From positions 310,001 to 374,000 of the forward strand of contig NZ_UUPU01000085.1 of the NCBI RefSeq assembly GCF_900591205.1: a DNA stretch of 64,000 nucleotides, read 5' to 3'. This DNA is from Pseudomonas viridiflava. Lineage in GTDB: Bacteria > Pseudomonadota > Gammaproteobacteria > Pseudomonadales > Pseudomonadaceae. Shown one piece after another: positions 17,096-25,685 of the stretch. The notes beneath the pieces are model-generated. The model did not search any database. It saw only the letters and a program-made list of their open reading frames with translations, and had not been told where the DNA came from. A program made the position numbers and the translations under genes. The stretch's first letter is position 1. Every line of letters starts with the position of its first letter.

Positions 17096-19933
17096 TTACG
17101 CGTAGCTCTCAATCGAGGGGCACGCACACACCAGGTTGCGATCGCCAAACACGTTGTCGACCCGGCCGACCGGCGGCCAGTACTTGCCTTCGATCAACGA
17201 CGCTAGCGGGTACACCGCCTGTTCGCGGCTGTACGGGTGGCTCCATTCGCCCACCAGTTCCGCCGCGGTGTGCGGCGCGTTTTTCAGGGGGTTGTCGTCC
17301 TTGTCCAGGGTGCCGTTTTCCACCGCGCGGATTTCTTCGCGGATGGCGATCATGGCGTCACAGAAGCGATCCAGTTCTTCCTTGGATTCGCTTTCGGTCG
17401 GCTCGATCATCAGCGTGCCCGCGACCGGGAACGACATGGTCGGCGCATGGAAGCCAAAGTCGATCAGACGCTTGGCCACGTCGTCCACGCTGATGCCGCT
17501 GCTGTCCTTCAGCGGGCGCAGGTCGAGGATGCACTCGTGCGCCACCAGGCCATTGCTGCCGGTGTACAGCACGGGGTAGTGCTCTTCGAGGCGACGGGAA
17601 ATGTAGTTGGCATTCAGGATCGCCAACTGCGAAGCGCGCTTGAGGCCTGCGCCGCCCATCATGCTGATGTACATCCAGGTGATCGGCAGGATGCTCGCGC
17701 TGCCGAATGGCGCCGCACACACTGCGCCTTCCTTGCGCTCCATGGCCGCGTGGCCCGGCAGGAACGGCGTGAGGTGCGACTTCACACCAATCGGCCCTAC
17801 ACCCGGGCCGCCACCGCCGTGGGGGATGCAGAAGGTTTTGTGCAGGTTCAGGTGGGACACGTCGCCGCCGAACTTGCCCGGTGCGCACAGGCCGACCATC
17901 GCGTTCATGTTGGCGCCGTCGATGTACACCTGGCCGCCGTTGTCGTGAATGATCCCGCAGATTTCGCGGATACCTTCTTCGAACACGCCGTGGGTGGACG
18001 GGTAGGTGATCATCAGTGCGGCGAGGTGTTCGCGATGCTCGATGGCCTTGGCGCGCAGGTCTTCGATATCGACGTTGCCACGCGCGTCACAGGCGGTCAC
18101 GACCACGCGCATACCGGCCATGTTGGCGGTGGCGGGGTTGGTGCCGTGGGCCGACGACGGAATCAGGCAGATGTCGCGACGTTCTTCGCCACGGCTCTGG
18201 TGATAGGCACGAATGGCCAAGAGGCCCGCGTACTCGCCCTGGGAACCGGCGTTCGGTTGCAGCGAGATCGCGTCATAACCGGTGGCCGCGCAGAGCATGG
18301 CTTCCAGCTCGGAGGTCAGTTGCAGGTAGCCGGCGCTTTGCTCGGCCGGGGCGAACGGGTGCAGGGCGCCGAATTCAGCCCAGGTCACCGGGATCATTTC
18401 GCTGGCGGCGTTGAGCTTCATGGTGCACGAGCCCAGCGGGATCATGGTGCGGTCCAGTGCCAGGTCCTTGTCGGCCAGCTTGCGCAGGTAGCGCATCAGC
18501 TCGGTTTCGGAGTGGTAACGGTTGAACACCGGGTGGCTGAGGATCGGCGACTGGCGCAGCAGGGCGGCGGGCAGGGTGCTTTCAGTCGCGGCGAAGGCCG
18601 GCAGGGCTTTGCCGGCGGCGAAGAGGCTCCACAGGGTTTCGATATCGGCCTGGGTGGTGGTTTCATCGACCGACAGGCCAACGCGCTCAGCGTCCACCAC
18701 ACGCAGGTTGATGCGCTGGGCGCGGGCCTTGTCGTGCAGGGCGGCGGTGTGGGTGCCGGTGTTGAGGGTCAGGGTGTCGAAGAAGTTTTTCTGTTCAACT
18801 TCCAGGCCCAGGGCGGTCAAGCCCTTGGCCAGAATCGCGGTCAGCTGGTGAATGCGCTGGGCGATCTGGGTCAGGCCCTTGGGGCCGTGGTACACGGCGT
18901 ACATGCTGGCGATGTTGGCCAGCAGCACCTGGGCGGTGCAGATGTTGCTGGTGGCTTTCTCGCGACGGATATGTTGCTCGCGGGTCTGCATGGCCAGGCG
19001 CAGGGCCGGCTTGCCGAAACGGTCGACGGAGACACCGACCAGGCGGCCCGGCATATCGCGCTTGAACGCATCCTTGGTAGAGAAGTACGCCGCGTGCGGG
19101 CCACCAAAGCCCAGCGGCACGCCGAAGCGCTGCGCGCTGCCGATGGCCACGTCGGCACCGAACTCACCGGGTGGGGTCAGCAGGGTCAGGGCCAGCAGGT
19201 CGGCGGCTACGGCGACCAGTGCATTGGCGGCGTGGAAACGCTCGGTCAGCTCACGGTAGTCGAATACGTCACCATTGCTGGCCGGGTATTGCAGCAGGGC
19301 GCCGAAGAACGGGCTGACATCGGTCAGCTCGCGCTCATCGCCCACCACCACATCAATGCCCAGCGGCTCGGCACGGGTGCGCAGCACGTCGAGGGTCTGC
19401 GGGTGGCTGTGGATCGAAGCGAAGAACGCGTTGCTGCCTTTGTTTTTGCTCAGGCGCTTGCAGAAGGTCATGGCTTCGGCAGCGGCGGTGGCTTCGTCGA
19501 GCAAGGAGGCGTTGGCGATCGGCAGGCCGGTGAGGTCGCTGATCAGGGTCTGGAAGTTCAGCAGCGCTTCCAGGCGGCCTTGGGAAATCTCCGGTTGGTA
19601 CGGGGTGTAGGCGGTGTACCACGCCGGGTTTTCCAGCAGGTTGCGCAGGATCGGCGACGGCGTATGGCAGTTGTAGTAGCCCTGGCCGATGTAGGTCTTG
19701 AACAGTTGGTTCTTGCCGGCGATGGCCTTGATCCTGGCCAGGGCCTCGGCTTCGCTCAGGCCGTCTTCCAGGCCAAGTACGCTGGTGCCCTTGATGCTTT
19801 CCGGGATCACGCGGGCGCTGAGGGCTTCGAGGGAGTCAAAGCCCAGGCTTGTGAGCATTTGCTGCTCATCTTCCTGGCGCGGGCCGATGTGGCGGGCGAT
19901 GAATTCGTTGGCGGTGCTCAAATTAACAGTCAT
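17096..19933 (-). CDS. gcvP: Glycine dehydrogenase (decarboxylating), P-protein
   Basis: PLP enzyme of 945 aa that decarboxylates glycine and passes the aminomethyl group to H-protein. The two homologous halves are fused, as in most proteobacteria. The PLP lysine lies in LNLHKTFCIPHGGGGPGVGP in the second half; SAHGTNPATANMAGMRVV and IPLGSCTMKLNA are further family signatures. It begins 10 bp after gcvH. A long open frame exists on the opposite strand but is a GC-codon shadow. Confidence 0.97.
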   Translation of the reverse strand: MTVNLSTANEFIARHIGPRQEDEQQMLTSLGFDSLEALSARVIPESIKGTSVLGLEDGLSEAEALARIKAIAGKNQLFKTYIGQGYYNCHTPSPILRNLLENPAWYTAYTPYQPEISQGRLEALLNFQTLISDLTGLPIANASLLDEATAAAEAMTFCKRLSKNKGSNAFFASIHSHPQTLDVLRTRAEPLGIDVVVGDERELTDVSPFFGALLQYPASNGDVFDYRELTERFHAANALVAVAADLLALTLLTPPGEFGADVAIGSAQRFGVPLGFGGPHAAYFSTKDAFKRDMPGRLVGVSVDRFGKPALRLAMQTREQHIRREKATSNICTAQVLLANIASMYAVYHGPKGLTQIAQRIHQLTAILAKGLTALGLEVEQKNFFDTLTLNTGTHTAALHDKARAQRINLRVVDAERVGLSVDETTTQADIETLWSLFAAGKALPAFAATESTLPAALLRQSPILSHPVFNRYHSETELMRYLRKLADKDLALDRTMIPLGSCTMKLNAASEMIPVTWAEFGALHPFAPAEQSAGYLQLTSELEAMLCAATGYDAISLQPNAGSQGEYAGLLAIRAYHQSRGEERRDICLIPSSAHGTNPATANMAGMRVVVTACDARGNVDIEDLRAKAIEHREHLAALMITYPSTHGVFEEGIREICGIIHDNGGQVYIDGANMNAMVGLCAPGKFGGDVSHLNLHKTFCIPHGGGGPGVGPIGVKSHLTPFLPGHAAMERKEGAVCAAPFGSASILPITWMYISMMGGAGLKRASQLAILNANYISRRLEEHYPVLYTGSNGLVAHECILDLRPLKDSSGISVDDVAKRLIDFGFHAPTMSFPVAGTLMIEPTESESKEELDRFCDAMIAIREEIRAVENGTLDKDDNPLKNAPHTAAELVGEWSHPYSREQAVYPLASLIEGKYWPPVGRVDNVFGDRNLVCACPSIESYA

Positions 19934-19943
19934 GGCGCGCTCC

Positions 19944-20327
19944 TCAGGCTTCGGCGTTGGCTTTGATCAGGCGGTCGTACGCGTCCTGATCCAACAGTTT
20001 AGCTACCGCTTCGGCATCGGCCGGTTTAAAGCGGAAGAACCAACCTTCGCCCATCGGGTCTTCGTTGACCAGTTCCGGGCTGTCGCTGAGCTTGTCGTTC
20101 ACTTCGAGTACTTCGCCGGTCAGTGGCATGTAGACGCCGCTGGCGGCTTTGACCGATTCCACGGTGGAGGCTTCGGCGCCCTTGTCGTAGGGCTGCAACT
20201 CTGGCAGTTGCACGAAAACCACGTCACCCAGTGCGTTTTGCGCGAAAGCGGTGATGCCTACGGTGATGCTGCCGTCGGCTTCGGCGCGTAGCCATTCGTG
20301 ATCTTCGGTGAAACGCAACTCGCTCAT
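19944..20327 (-). CDS. gcvH: Glycine cleavage system H-protein
   Basis: Lipoyl carrier of 127 aa that shuttles the aminomethyl intermediate. The lipoylated Lys lies in TVESVKAASGVYMPLTGEV. First gene of the operon, with a strong GAGGAG site before MSELRFTEDHEW. About 49 nt separate the predicted sigma-54 start from the ATG. Confidence 0.97.
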   Translation of the reverse strand: MSELRFTEDHEWLRAEADGSITVGITAFAQNALGDVVFVQLPELQPYDKGAEASTVESVKAASGVYMPLTGEVLEVNDKLSDSPELVNEDPMGEGWFFRFKPADAEAVAKLLDQDAYDRLIKANAEA

Positions 20328-20386
20328 GGAAACTCCTCAGGGCCAGATTCGTCTGGTGGACGGGATGGGGTAATGGGGAGTTGCTT

Positions 20387-20402
20387 AGCAATATCGCGGC
20401 CA
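20387..20402 (-). promoter_or_regulatory. Sigma-54 promoter of the gcvH operon
   Basis: Reading minus: TGGCCGCGATATTGCT, with the GG at -24 and GC at -12 exactly 12 bp apart as required by RpoN. It lies 60 bp upstream of the gcvH ATG. The regulator gene nearby encodes a sigma-54 activator with an intact GAFTGA loop, which supports the call. Confidence 0.85.
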
Positions 20403-20421
20403 ACGTTATTAATTCGTTATT

Positions 20422-20434
20422 AATCAATGGTTTA
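20422..20434 (+). promoter_or_regulatory. IHF site between enhancer and promoter
   Basis: AATCAATGGTTTA fits WATCAANNNNTTR with no mismatch and lies in an AT-rich stretch 20 bp upstream of the sigma-54 promoter, where IHF bending would bring the activator to RNA polymerase. Confidence 0.7.
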
Positions 20435-20466
20435 GTTGTTTTTGGTTTGGCGGGAGGGGTTTTGGC

Positions 20467-20484
20467 TGTAGCGATTTCGATACG
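20467..20484 (+). promoter_or_regulatory. GcsR-type enhancer box 1
   Basis: TGTAGCG-N4-CGATACG resembles the 18-bp TGTAACG-N4-CGTTCCG consensus I recall for P. aeruginosa GcsR. About 90 bp upstream of the predicted transcription start. Confidence 0.65.
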
Positions 20485-20566
20485 GTTGGGGTGGGGAAAA
20501 AAAGGCTATGTGGATCAAAGCCTTGCATGGCGTGCAAAAAAATGGAGTGGAGTGATATCGTTACGC

Positions 20567-20584
20567 TGTAGCGTTTTCAGTACG
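20567..20584 (+). promoter_or_regulatory. GcsR-type enhancer box 2
   Basis: TGTAGCG-N4-CAGTACG, same orientation as box 1 and exactly 100 bp from it. The first half is identical to box 1. Confidence 0.6.
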
Positions 20585-20654
20585 GTTTGGGGTCGTATTT
20601 AGGTTTGGGCATGGGATTGGGGGGATATCCGTTGTTTGGGTCACGGCGGGTATT

Positions 20655-21436
20655 GGTTCCGCTCTTACAGCGGGTCACTTTTTGAAGAGCGCAAAAAGTA
20701 ACCAAAAACGCTTTGCCCCATCACTCGGCACCTCGCTCTGGCTCGGTGTGCCCTCACGCAGGCTTGAATCCGTGGGCCGCCGCGATGGGCCATCCTTGGC
20801 CCAGCGCGGCTAACCCGGCGTCCTGCCGGGTTGCCCACGGATTCAAGCCTGCGTTCGGCCAGCGTGATTGACGGGGCGCCTCAGATCAAGATCACAGTCA
20901 AAAGCGCAAAAGATCGCTGACTTCGTCAGCGCAAAGGATGTAAGGGCCACGTCAAAAACAAAACAAAGCGAGGCGGCCTGGCAGCCGGCCTGAGCATTGA
21001 AGCCTTCCTCGGTTCAAATGTGGGAGCTGGCTTGCCTGCGATGGCATCAACTCGGTGTGCCTGATGTACCGAGTTGTCTGCATCGCAGCGATGCGGCGAC
21101 CCGACAAGCCAGCTCCCACAGAAAAGCCCCCTGCGCATGCCGCCCCGCTCTTGATCCACACCACTCAGGTCGGCTGTCAGGCCGCCGTGCTCTGCTTTTG
21201 ATCTTGATCTAGGCGCCCCATTAACCACGCTGGCCGCACGCGGGCTTGAATCCGTGGGTAACCCGGCAGGACGCCGGGTTAGCCGCGCTGGGCCAAGGAT
21301 GGCCCATCGCGGCGGCCCACGGATTCAAGTCTGCGTGCGGGCACACCGAAGCGTGAGCGAGGTGCCGAGTGGTGGGGCAAGAGCGCTTTGGTTACTTTCG
21401 CGCTTTTCGAAAGTGACCCGCTGTAAGAGCGGAACC
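20655..21436. repeat. 782-bp nested palindromic repeat element
   Basis: Perfect 24-bp outer arms (20655-20678 and 21413-21436) enclose a second, nearly perfect inverted pair of about 100 bp (about 20757-20860 and 21235-21340). Each inner arm is itself bounded by CTTGAATCCGTGGG and its complement. A third pair rich in GGCCTG lies further in, and a REP pair is at the centre. No coding gene is supported; open frames here are palindrome shadows. It fills the space between the gcvH control region and gcsR. Confidence 0.85.
21019..21120. repeat. REP pair at the centre of the nested palindrome
   Basis: TGTGGGAGCTGGCTTGCCTG and its complement, about 60 bp apart, with a short inner inverted repeat (CTCGGTGTGCCTGATGTACCGAG). 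Confidence 0.85.
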
Positions 21437-21472
21437 ATACTCAGCCGTTACCGCAGCAACGGATAAGCCCAA

Positions 21473-22981
21473 TCAAACCTTATTCGCAATACCGTACTTA
21501 CGCAGCCGATGCGCAATCGCCGTGTGCGAAGTCTGCAGCCGGCTAGCCAACTGCCGGGTCGACGGATAGCTGGCATAGAGCTTCTCCAGCAAACTACGCT
21601 CAAAATCGTCCACCGCCTGTTCCAGACTGTCGACTTCACCGTCACTCTGGCGCGCCACCGAGGTGCCGGCAATGTCCAGGTCGCCGATGTCCACCAAGCT
21701 GCTCTCGCAAATGGCGGCAGCGCGAAAGATCACATTCTGCAACTGCCGCACATTGCCCGGCCAACGGTTACCCAGCAGCGCCGGATAAGTGCCGGGCGCC
21801 AGTCGGCACACCGGTCGCTGGATCTGCGCGCAGGCTTGCTGCATGAAGTAGCGCGCCAGAAGCAGGATGTCCTGACCGCGCTCGCGCAATGGCGGCACTT
21901 CAACGTTGAGCACGTTAAGGCGGTAAAACAGGTCTTCGCGGAAGGTGCCCTCGCTGACCATCTTTTCCAGGTCGCGGTGGGTGGCGCTGAGGATCCGCAC
22001 ATTGACCTTGACCTCACGGTCGCCGCCCACCCGGCGAAAGCTGCCGTCGTTGAGAAACCGCAGCAGTTTTGCTTGCAAATACGGCGACATTTCACCGATT
22101 TCATCGAGGAACACCGTGCCCTGGTTGGCCAGTTCCATCAGCCCTGGCTTGCCGCCACGCTGCGCACCGGTGAAGGCGCCGGGGGCGTAACCGAACAATT
22201 CGCTCTCGGCGAGGTTCTCCGGCAGCGCAGCGCAGTTCAATGCCAGAAACGGCGCACTGTGGCGCGCACTGATGGCGTGGCAGGCGCGAGCGACCAGCTC
22301 TTTGCCGGTGCCGGTTTCACCCTGGATCAACAGCGGCGCATCCAGCGCCGCCACCCGTTGCGCCCGGGCCTTGAGGGTGCGAATGACCGGGGACTCGCCC
22401 AGCAGCGCATCAAACCCTTCGGCATGGTCGTGGTGCAGGGCCGACAATTGCTCGCCGATGCGGTTGGGCTGGTACAGGGTCAGCAGGGCGCCGGCATCGG
22501 TGATCGGTGTGGCGTCGAGCAGCAGGGTCTGGCCGTTGACGCTGATCTCGCGCAACGGCAAACGGAAGCCGTGTTCGAGCAAGGTGCCCAGCAGCGCCGG
22601 GTCATCGAACAGCTCGGCGATGCTTTCCCCGGCGGGTTCGCGGCCGTAGAGGGCTATCAGCGCCGGGTTGGCCAGCAGGATCTTGCCCGCGCTGTCCAGG
22701 GCCAGCACCGGGTCGGTCATGGCTGCGAGCAGGGCGTCGAGTTGCAGGTGGCGGCGCTGGCCGGGGAGGATGTCCACAACAGTGACCGCCTGCACGCCGT
22801 GCACGCTGAACAGCGCGTCACGCAGCTCTTCAAGGACCTCGGCGCTGAGGGTCGGGGCGTCGATATAGACGTTGGGCGGCACCATCTCCACCGCATCCAG
22901 GTTGAGATTGCGCCCACCGAGCAAGGCCAGGACTTCCTGGGTAATGCCGACGCGGTCGATGAAGCTGACGTGGATACGCAT
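21473..22981 (-). CDS. gcsR: TyrR-like sigma-54 activator of glycine cleavage (GcsR)
   Basis: Enhancer-binding protein of 502 aa. Order: N-terminal ACT domain (1-75, IHVSFIDRVGITQEVLALLG), PAS domain (about 80-185), AAA+ domain (about 205-430) with Walker A GETGTGKELVA, the sigma-54 contact loop GAFTGAQRGG and Walker B VFLDEIGEM, and a C-terminal TyrR-type HTH (STRQLASRLQTSHTAIAHRLRKYG). Its position next to the gcvH operon matches P. aeruginosa gcsR, which activates that operon in response to glycine. PhhR/TyrR paralogues are close in sequence; context decides the name. Confidence 0.88.
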   Translation of the reverse strand: MRIHVSFIDRVGITQEVLALLGGRNLNLDAVEMVPPNVYIDAPTLSAEVLEELRDALFSVHGVQAVTVVDILPGQRRHLQLDALLAAMTDPVLALDSAGKILLANPALIALYGREPAGESIAELFDDPALLGTLLEHGFRLPLREISVNGQTLLLDATPITDAGALLTLYQPNRIGEQLSALHHDHAEGFDALLGESPVIRTLKARAQRVAALDAPLLIQGETGTGKELVARACHAISARHSAPFLALNCAALPENLAESELFGYAPGAFTGAQRGGKPGLMELANQGTVFLDEIGEMSPYLQAKLLRFLNDGSFRRVGGDREVKVNVRILSATHRDLEKMVSEGTFREDLFYRLNVLNVEVPPLRERGQDILLLARYFMQQACAQIQRPVCRLAPGTYPALLGNRWPGNVRQLQNVIFRAAAICESSLVDIGDLDIAGTSVARQSDGEVDSLEQAVDDFERSLLEKLYASYPSTRQLASRLQTSHTAIAHRLRKYGIANKV

Positions 22982-23047
22982 GGGGCGCTAACAATTCCAG
23001 GGGGCGGAAGGCGGCAAGTATGCCTGACAGGTGATGGAGATCAAAAA

Positions 23048-23137
23048 TGTGGGAGCTGGCTTGCCTGCGATAGCGGTGGATCAGTCACTGAAAATATTGG
23101 CTGTCAGTCCGCTATCGCAGGCAAGCCCGCTCCCACA
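23048..23137. repeat. REP pair (AGCTGGC subtype)
   Basis: Inverted pair between gcsR and the DUF5064 gene; the right copy reads AGCCCGCTCCCACA. Confidence 0.88.
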
Positions 23138-23154
23138 GGGGGCCTGCGCTGTTC

Positions 23155-23517
23155 TTACTCCAGGTGTTCGGGTTTGACCGGGTCTCCGGATTTCACATCC
23201 AGCTGATGCCGCACATCCTCGAACATCAAGTCGTACTGCTTGTGCATCGAGCCGTTCAACACCGCAATTTTCGGCATGCCGTATTTCTGCGCGATGTTCA
23301 TGGCGTGCCGGGCGAAGTCGAACGCCTGGTCCTTGGGCAAAAAGAACGCTTCCTTGAGGTCCTTGCCCTGCACCGAACCGTGCAGCTTGAAGAGCATTCC
23401 CTTGCCTTCCTTTGGGTCCTGGCTGACCTCGTAGTCGATGCACAGGTTGTAGCTGTAGTCATCCTTGTTCAGCGCGTGACGTTCAACGTGCAAGTGACCG
23501 GGTTCAAAGGTGGCCAT
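23155..23517 (-). CDS. DUF5064 family protein, last gene of the arc operon
   Basis: A 120-aa soluble protein starting MATFEPGHLHVERHALNKDD, preceded by GGAG; the open frame extends 8 codons further. I recognise the family only as DUF5064, common in Pseudomonas and of unknown function. No signal peptide, membrane helix or catalytic motif is visible; the middle (FKLHGSVQGKDLKEAFFLPKD) looks beta-rich. It lies 20 bp after arcC in the same direction, so it is probably co-transcribed with the arginine deiminase genes. Confidence 0.8.
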   Translation of the reverse strand: MATFEPGHLHVERHALNKDDYSYNLCIDYEVSQDPKEGKGMLFKLHGSVQGKDLKEAFFLPKDQAFDFARHAMNIAQKYGMPKIAVLNGSMHKQYDLMFEDVRHQLDVKSGDPVKPEHLE

Positions 23518-23537
23518 AGGCGTATCTCCTCTACGTA

Positions 23538-24467
23538 TCACAGATAGGTGATGCCAGGTTTTGCCGTGCTGATGCGTGTACCGGCGCTGCCCTGGACGAT
23601 GGCTTCGATGTCCGAGAGTGAACCGATGACGGCTGTTTTGCCAGTCTCGCGGGCGAACTCGCAGGCTGCTTGCACCTTGGGCCCCATGGAGCCGGCGGCG
23701 AAGCCGAGTTTTTCCATTTCATCGGGATGGGCTTGGCCGATGGCCTTCTGGGTTGGCTTGCCGAAGTCGATGAACGCGGCGTTGACGTCGGTGGCGATCA
23801 CCAGCAGATCGGCGTCCAGTTGTGAGGCCAGCAAGGATGAGCAGAGGTCTTTGTCGATCACCGCTTCGATGCCGCGCAGCTTGCCGTCCTCGCCAAACAT
23901 CGTCGGGATGCCGCCGCCACCGGCGCAGATCACGATGGCGTTTTTTTCCAGCAGCCACTTGATCGGGCGAATTTCAAAGATGCGTTTGGGGCGCGGGCTG
24001 GCGACCACACGGCGGTATTTGTCGCCATCCGGGGCGATGGCCCAGCCTTTTTCGGCAGCGAGTTTTTCGGCTTCGGCCTTGGAGTACACCGGGCCGATGG
24101 GCTTGGTCGGGTTCTGGAAGGCGGGGTCTTTGGCGTCCACTTCCACTTGGGTGAGCAGGGTGGCGAACGGCACTTCGAAGTCCAGCAGGTTGCCCAGTTC
24201 CTGTTCGATGATGTAGCCGATCATGCCTTCGGTCTCGGCGCCCAGCACGTCCAGCGGGTAAGGCGACACACTGGTGTAGGCCGCCGCCTGCAACGACAGC
24301 AGGCCGACCTGCGGGCCATTGCCATGGGCGATCACCAGTTCATTGCCGGGGTGGATCTTGGCGATCTGTTCGGTGGCGATGCGGATATTGGCGCGTTGGT
24401 TGTCCGCGGTCATGGGTTCACCACGGCGGAGCAGGGCGTTGCCGCCCAGGGCTACGACGATGCGCAT
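23538..24467 (-). CDS. arcC: Carbamate kinase
   Basis: Last enzymatic step of the arginine deiminase pathway: carbamoyl phosphate plus ADP gives ATP, CO2 and ammonia. 309 aa. Signatures MRIVVALGGNALLRRGEP at the N-terminus and AHGNGPQVGLL; ICAGGGGIPT is the central glycine-rich phosphate loop. Separated from arcB by a REP pair. Confidence 0.96.
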   Translation of the reverse strand: MRIVVALGGNALLRRGEPMTADNQRANIRIATEQIAKIHPGNELVIAHGNGPQVGLLSLQAAAYTSVSPYPLDVLGAETEGMIGYIIEQELGNLLDFEVPFATLLTQVEVDAKDPAFQNPTKPIGPVYSKAEAEKLAAEKGWAIAPDGDKYRRVVASPRPKRIFEIRPIKWLLEKNAIVICAGGGGIPTMFGEDGKLRGIEAVIDKDLCSSLLASQLDADLLVIATDVNAAFIDFGKPTQKAIGQAHPDEMEKLGFAAGSMGPKVQAACEFARETGKTAVIGSLSDIEAIVQGSAGTRISTAKPGITYL

Positions 24468-24510
24468 AAAAATGTCCTTCTAAAAGCTCGGCTGAAGGAA
24501 CGCGATCAAT

Positions 24511-24581
24511 ATGGGAGCTGGCTTGCCTGCGATTGCGGTGTATCAGGTACACCGTCATCGCGGGCAAGCCCGGCTCCCACA
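24511..24581. repeat. REP pair inside the arc operon
   Basis: A short inverted pair (ATGGGAGCTGGCTTGCC and complement) between arcB and arcC. It could stabilise the upstream mRNA or reduce arcC expression. Confidence 0.85.
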
Positions 24582-24606
24582 TTGATTGCATTGCCAGATG
24601 GATGGT

Positions 24607-25617
24607 TTAGATATCCGCCAACGCTGACACCAGAATCGCCTTGATGGTATGCATGCGGTTTTCCGCTTGCTCAAACGCGATGTTGGCCGGCGACTCGAAC
24701 ACTTCCTCGGTCACCTCCACGCCATTGGCCAGGTTCGGATACCGTGCGGCGATGTCCTTGCCGACTTTGGTCTCGCTGTTATGGAACGCCGGCAGGCAGT
24801 GCATGAACTTCACGCGGGGGTTGCCCGAGGCTTTCATCATTTTGGCGTTGACCTGGTACGGCAGCAGTTGCTCGATACGCTCGTCCCACGCTTGCACCGG
24901 TTCGCCCATCGAAACCCAGATATCGGTGTGGATAAAGTCCACGTCTTTGACCGCTTCTTTCGGGTCTTCGGTGATGGTGATGCGCGCACCACTTTCTTCA
25001 GCGAACGCCTGGCACTGCTTGATGAAGTCGGCATGCGGCCACAGCGCTTTCGGCGCGCCGATGCGCACGTCCATGCCCAGCTTGGCGCCGATCATCAGCA
25101 GCGAATTGCCCATGTTGTAGCGCGCATCGCCGAGGTAGGCGTAGCTGATGTCATGCAGCGGCTTGTCGCTGTGCTCGCGCATGGTCAGGGTGTCGGCGAT
25201 CATTTGCGTGGGATGGAATTCGGCGGTGAGGCCGTTGAACACCGGCACGCCGGCGAACTTGGCGAGTTCTTCGACAATTTCCTGCTCAAAGCCACGGTAC
25301 TCGATGGCATCGAACATGCGGCCCAACACGCGAGCGGTGTCTTTCATGCTTTCTTTGTGGCCGATCTGCGACGACACCGGGTCGATATAGGTGACGTGGG
25401 CACCCTGGTCGTGGGCCGCGACTTCGAAGGCGCAACGGGTGCGGGTCGAGGTTTTTTCGAAGATCAGCGCGATGTTTTTGCCTTTCAGGTGCGGGCGCTC
25501 GGTGCCGGTGTATTTGGCGCGTTTGAGGTCGCGGGACAGGTCCAGCAGGTAGTGCAGCTCGCGGGTGGTGTGGTGCATCAGCGAGAGCAGGCTGCGGTTG
25601 CGCATATTAAAAGCCAT
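24607..25617 (-). CDS. arcB: Ornithine carbamoyltransferase, catabolic
   Basis: Phosphorolysis of citrulline to ornithine and carbamoyl phosphate in the cytosol. 336 aa, start MAFNMRNRSLLSLMHH with GGAGATCC before it; the open frame runs 37 codons further. Carbamoyl phosphate loop STRTRCAFEVA, ornithine-side HCLPAFHN. The catabolic form is assigned from operon context and length; an anabolic ArgF would be shorter and elsewhere. Confidence 0.95.
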   Translation of the reverse strand: MAFNMRNRSLLSLMHHTTRELHYLLDLSRDLKRAKYTGTERPHLKGKNIALIFEKTSTRTRCAFEVAAHDQGAHVTYIDPVSSQIGHKESMKDTARVLGRMFDAIEYRGFEQEIVEELAKFAGVPVFNGLTAEFHPTQMIADTLTMREHSDKPLHDISYAYLGDARYNMGNSLLMIGAKLGMDVRIGAPKALWPHADFIKQCQAFAEESGARITITEDPKEAVKDVDFIHTDIWVSMGEPVQAWDERIEQLLPYQVNAKMMKASGNPRVKFMHCLPAFHNSETKVGKDIAARYPNLANGVEVTEEVFESPANIAFEQAENRMHTIKAILVSALADI

Positions 25618-25685
25618 GATGGATCTCCTTGGGTTTCGGTTATCCCCTCGACCACTGCTGGATAAGCAGCGGCCAAGGCCAAAAA

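Noticed and set aside
17237..19966. 909-codon open frame opposite gcvP (plus)
   Set aside because: Antisense GC-rich shadow of gcvP; composition is His/Gly/Ala/Val-biased and matches no protein family, whereas gcvP is intact.
20328..20600. Glycine riboswitch before gcvH
   Set aside because: The tandem aptamer consensus is absent, and the leader from the sigma-54 start is only about 49 nt.
20926..21466. Short open frames in the nested palindrome
   Set aside because: They occur in mirror copies in both arms, have no ribosome site and no protein-like composition.
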